Source of the DNA: Sphingopyxis soli
Lineage (GTDB): Bacteria; Pseudomonadota; Alphaproteobacteria; Sphingomonadales; Sphingomonadaceae
Direction of reading: 5' to 3'
DNA length: 64,000 nt
Assembly (NCBI RefSeq): GCF_018682675.1
Contig: NZ_JAFMTR010000042.1
Coordinates: 1 to 64,000, forward strand
Below, in pieces: positions 62,801 through 64,000 of this stretch. Position 1 is the first letter of the stretch. Each line of letters begins with the position of its first letter. Below the pieces are notes generated by a model, which had not been told where the DNA came from, did no database searches, and saw nothing but the letters and a program-made list of their open reading frames with translations. Both the position numbers and the translations under genes were made by a program.

Positions 62801-64000
62801 TCAGCCGATCAGTTTCCCGGGATTGAACAGGCCGGCCGGGTCGAGACCCGCCTTGACGGCCCTTAGCGCATGCAACCGCGCCGGACTGTCGAGCTCGGCC
62901 AAAATGTCGCGTTTCATCTGTCCGATCCCGTGTTCGGCGGAAATCGACCCGCCGAGCTCGATGACATGCGAATAGACGGCGCGGCTGAGCGCCGCGCCAT
63001 GCTGCGCGAGCCACGCCTGGCCGTCGACGCCGGCGGGCGGCTGGACATGATGGTGGATATTGCCGTCGCCGAGATGGCCGAACGACGTCGTGCGAACCCC
63101 GGGGAACTCGGCGGCAAGGCGCGCCGGATTGTCGGCGATGAAGCGCGGCATGAGGTCAACCGGAACGCTGACGTCATGCTGGAGCGCCGGTCCTTCCGCA
63201 CGTTCGGCCTCCGAGATGGAATCGCGGAGCTTCCAGAAATCTTCGCTTTCGCGCTCGTTCTTCGCGAGGGCGACGTCGTCGATCAGGCCGGCGTCGAGCG
63301 CGGCCGCCAAAGTCGCCTCGAGCGGAACCGCAAGCGCCCCTTCATCGTCGCCCGCCAATTCGATCAGCGCATTCCAGGGCGCCGGATTGGCGAGCGGCGC
63401 ACGGGTCTGCGGAATGTGGCGCAGCACGGCGTCCAGGCTGCTTTTCGGCACGATCTCGAACCCTTCGAGCGCGTCGCCAACGCCGTCGTCGAGTTTGCGC
63501 AGCAGCGCCAGCGCGGCCTCGGGCGATTTGAGTCCGACCCACGCGGTCTGGCGCGCCGCGTTGGCGGGAATGAGATGCAGGCAAGCCGCGGTAACGATCC
63601 CCAAGGTCCCCTCGGCCCCGCAAAGCAGGTGGCGCAGGTCATAGCCGCGATTGTCCTTCTTCAGCGGCGCCAGTCCGTCGAAGATGCTGCCTTCGGGCAG
63701 GACGGCCTCGATCCCCGCGACAAGCGCGCGCATCGTGCCGTGGCGCAGGACCTGCGTGCCGCCGGCGTTGGTCGACACGAGCCCGCCGATCGTCGCCGAT
63801 CCCTTGCCGCCGAGCGTCAACGGGAAGCGCAGACCGACGTCGAGCGCCGCATGATGAAAATTCTCCAGAACCACGCCCGCTTCGGCGACGGCCGTCCGCG
63901 CCGCTGCATCAATCGAACGGATGCGGTTCATGCGCCGGAGGCTCAGCAGCAACTGATGTCCGCTGGCATCGGGCGTCGCGCCGCCCACCATGCCGCTGTT
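62801..64000 (-). CDS. FAD-linked oxidase, D-2-hydroxyacid dehydrogenase type, 5' end missing
   Basis: About 400 residues are visible up to the window edge; the frame remains open, so the N-terminus (roughly 60-90 residues) is outside. PCMH-type FAD-binding domain: MVGGATPDASGHQLLLSL, GGKGSATIGGLVSTNAGG, and GAEGTLGIVTAA. The C-terminal domain has the metal-site SFGHLGDGNIHHHVQPP and SAEHGIGQMKRDIL. These are features of D-lactate/D-2-hydroxyglutarate dehydrogenases. Ends FNPGKLIG, as in family members. Which hydroxyacid is used is not visible. Confidence 0.9.
   Translation of the reverse strand, partial: NSGMVGGATPDASGHQLLLSLRRMNRIRSIDAAARTAVAEAGVVLENFHHAALDVGLRFPLTLGGKGSATIGGLVSTNAGGTQVLRHGTMRALVAGIEAVLPEGSIFDGLAPLKKDNRGYDLRHLLCGAEGTLGIVTAACLHLIPANAARQTAWVGLKSPEAALALLRKLDDGVGDALEGFEIVPKSSLDAVLRHIPQTRAPLANPAPWNALIELAGDDEGALAVPLEATLAAALDAGLIDDVALAKNERESEDFWKLRDSISEAERAEGPALQHDVSVPVDLMPRFIADNPARLAAEFPGVRTTSFGHLGDGNIHHHVQPPAGVDGQAWLAQHGAALSRAVYSHVIELGGSISAEHGIGQMKRDILAELDSPARLHALRAVKAGLDPAGLFNPGKLIG

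Overview
The window is about 64 kb of GC-rich, densely coding chromosome from an alphaproteobacterium. Gene content and protein style (TonB-dependent receptor, SapC protein, DUF1674 protein, type-5 uracil-DNA glycosylase, KorAB, fused CysNC, many acyl-CoA dehydrogenases, short GC-rich intergenic palindromes) point to the order Sphingomonadales, probably Sphingopyxis or a close relative. This is a judgement from memory of these families, not a database result. No prophage, insertion sequence, CRISPR array or rRNA was seen. There is one tRNA, tRNA-Lys(UUU).

Layout. 1-11.6 kb is a CoA-thioester catabolic region. A leftward operon holds two overlapping acyl-CoA dehydrogenases, a short-chain dehydrogenase and a thiolase (cut by the window start). 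Next to it lie a divergent pair (ACAD11-like dehydrogenase; nitronate-monooxygenase-like flavoprotein plus a hydrolase-like/flavin-reductase fusion), an acyl-CoA synthetase, a saccharopine-dehydrogenase-like reductase and another SDR. A TonB-dependent receptor (11.6-14.2 kb) and a divergent 876-residue LuxR-type ATPase regulator follow. 17-30 kb is mainly housekeeping: tRNA-Lys, folK, UDG, rppH, an esterase, korAB, a YdjM-like membrane protein, a cyclopropane fatty acid synthase, a serine hydrolase, purF, hisI. A MerR-type regulator at 30.3 kb has a 16-bp palindrome just upstream; near-identical palindromes precede the operons at 4.3 and 5.6 kb, suggesting one regulon for acyl-CoA catabolism.

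34-44 kb carries a leucine-catabolism-like set: methylcrotonyl-CoA carboxylase beta and alpha subunits, a GNAT protein, a MaoC hydratase and a CitE-like lyase, with isovaleryl-CoA dehydrogenase nearby. A DUF559 nuclease gene sits between the two carboxylase genes, bracketed by palindromic repeats. 45.4-49 kb is sulfate activation (cysD, cysNC, cysQ); cysK lies at 52 kb. 53-56.8 kb has an MFS exporter and a DUF885 lipoprotein.

The most unusual locus is 56,872-59,786: two overlapping genes encoding (i) a TIR domain, one transmembrane helix, an SH3-like domain and a YARHG domain, and (ii) a helical-repeat region, a SLOG-like Rossmann domain and a class III nucleotidyl-cyclase domain with altered base-recognition residues. 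This looks like a two-component nucleotide-signalling or immunity module combining parts known from Thoeris (TIR plus SLOG) and Pycsar (TIR or membrane effector plus class III-like cyclase), without matching either. The window ends with an RsmB-type methyltransferase, a small DUF1674 protein, cytochrome b561, a SapC protein and an FAD-linked oxidase cut by the window end.
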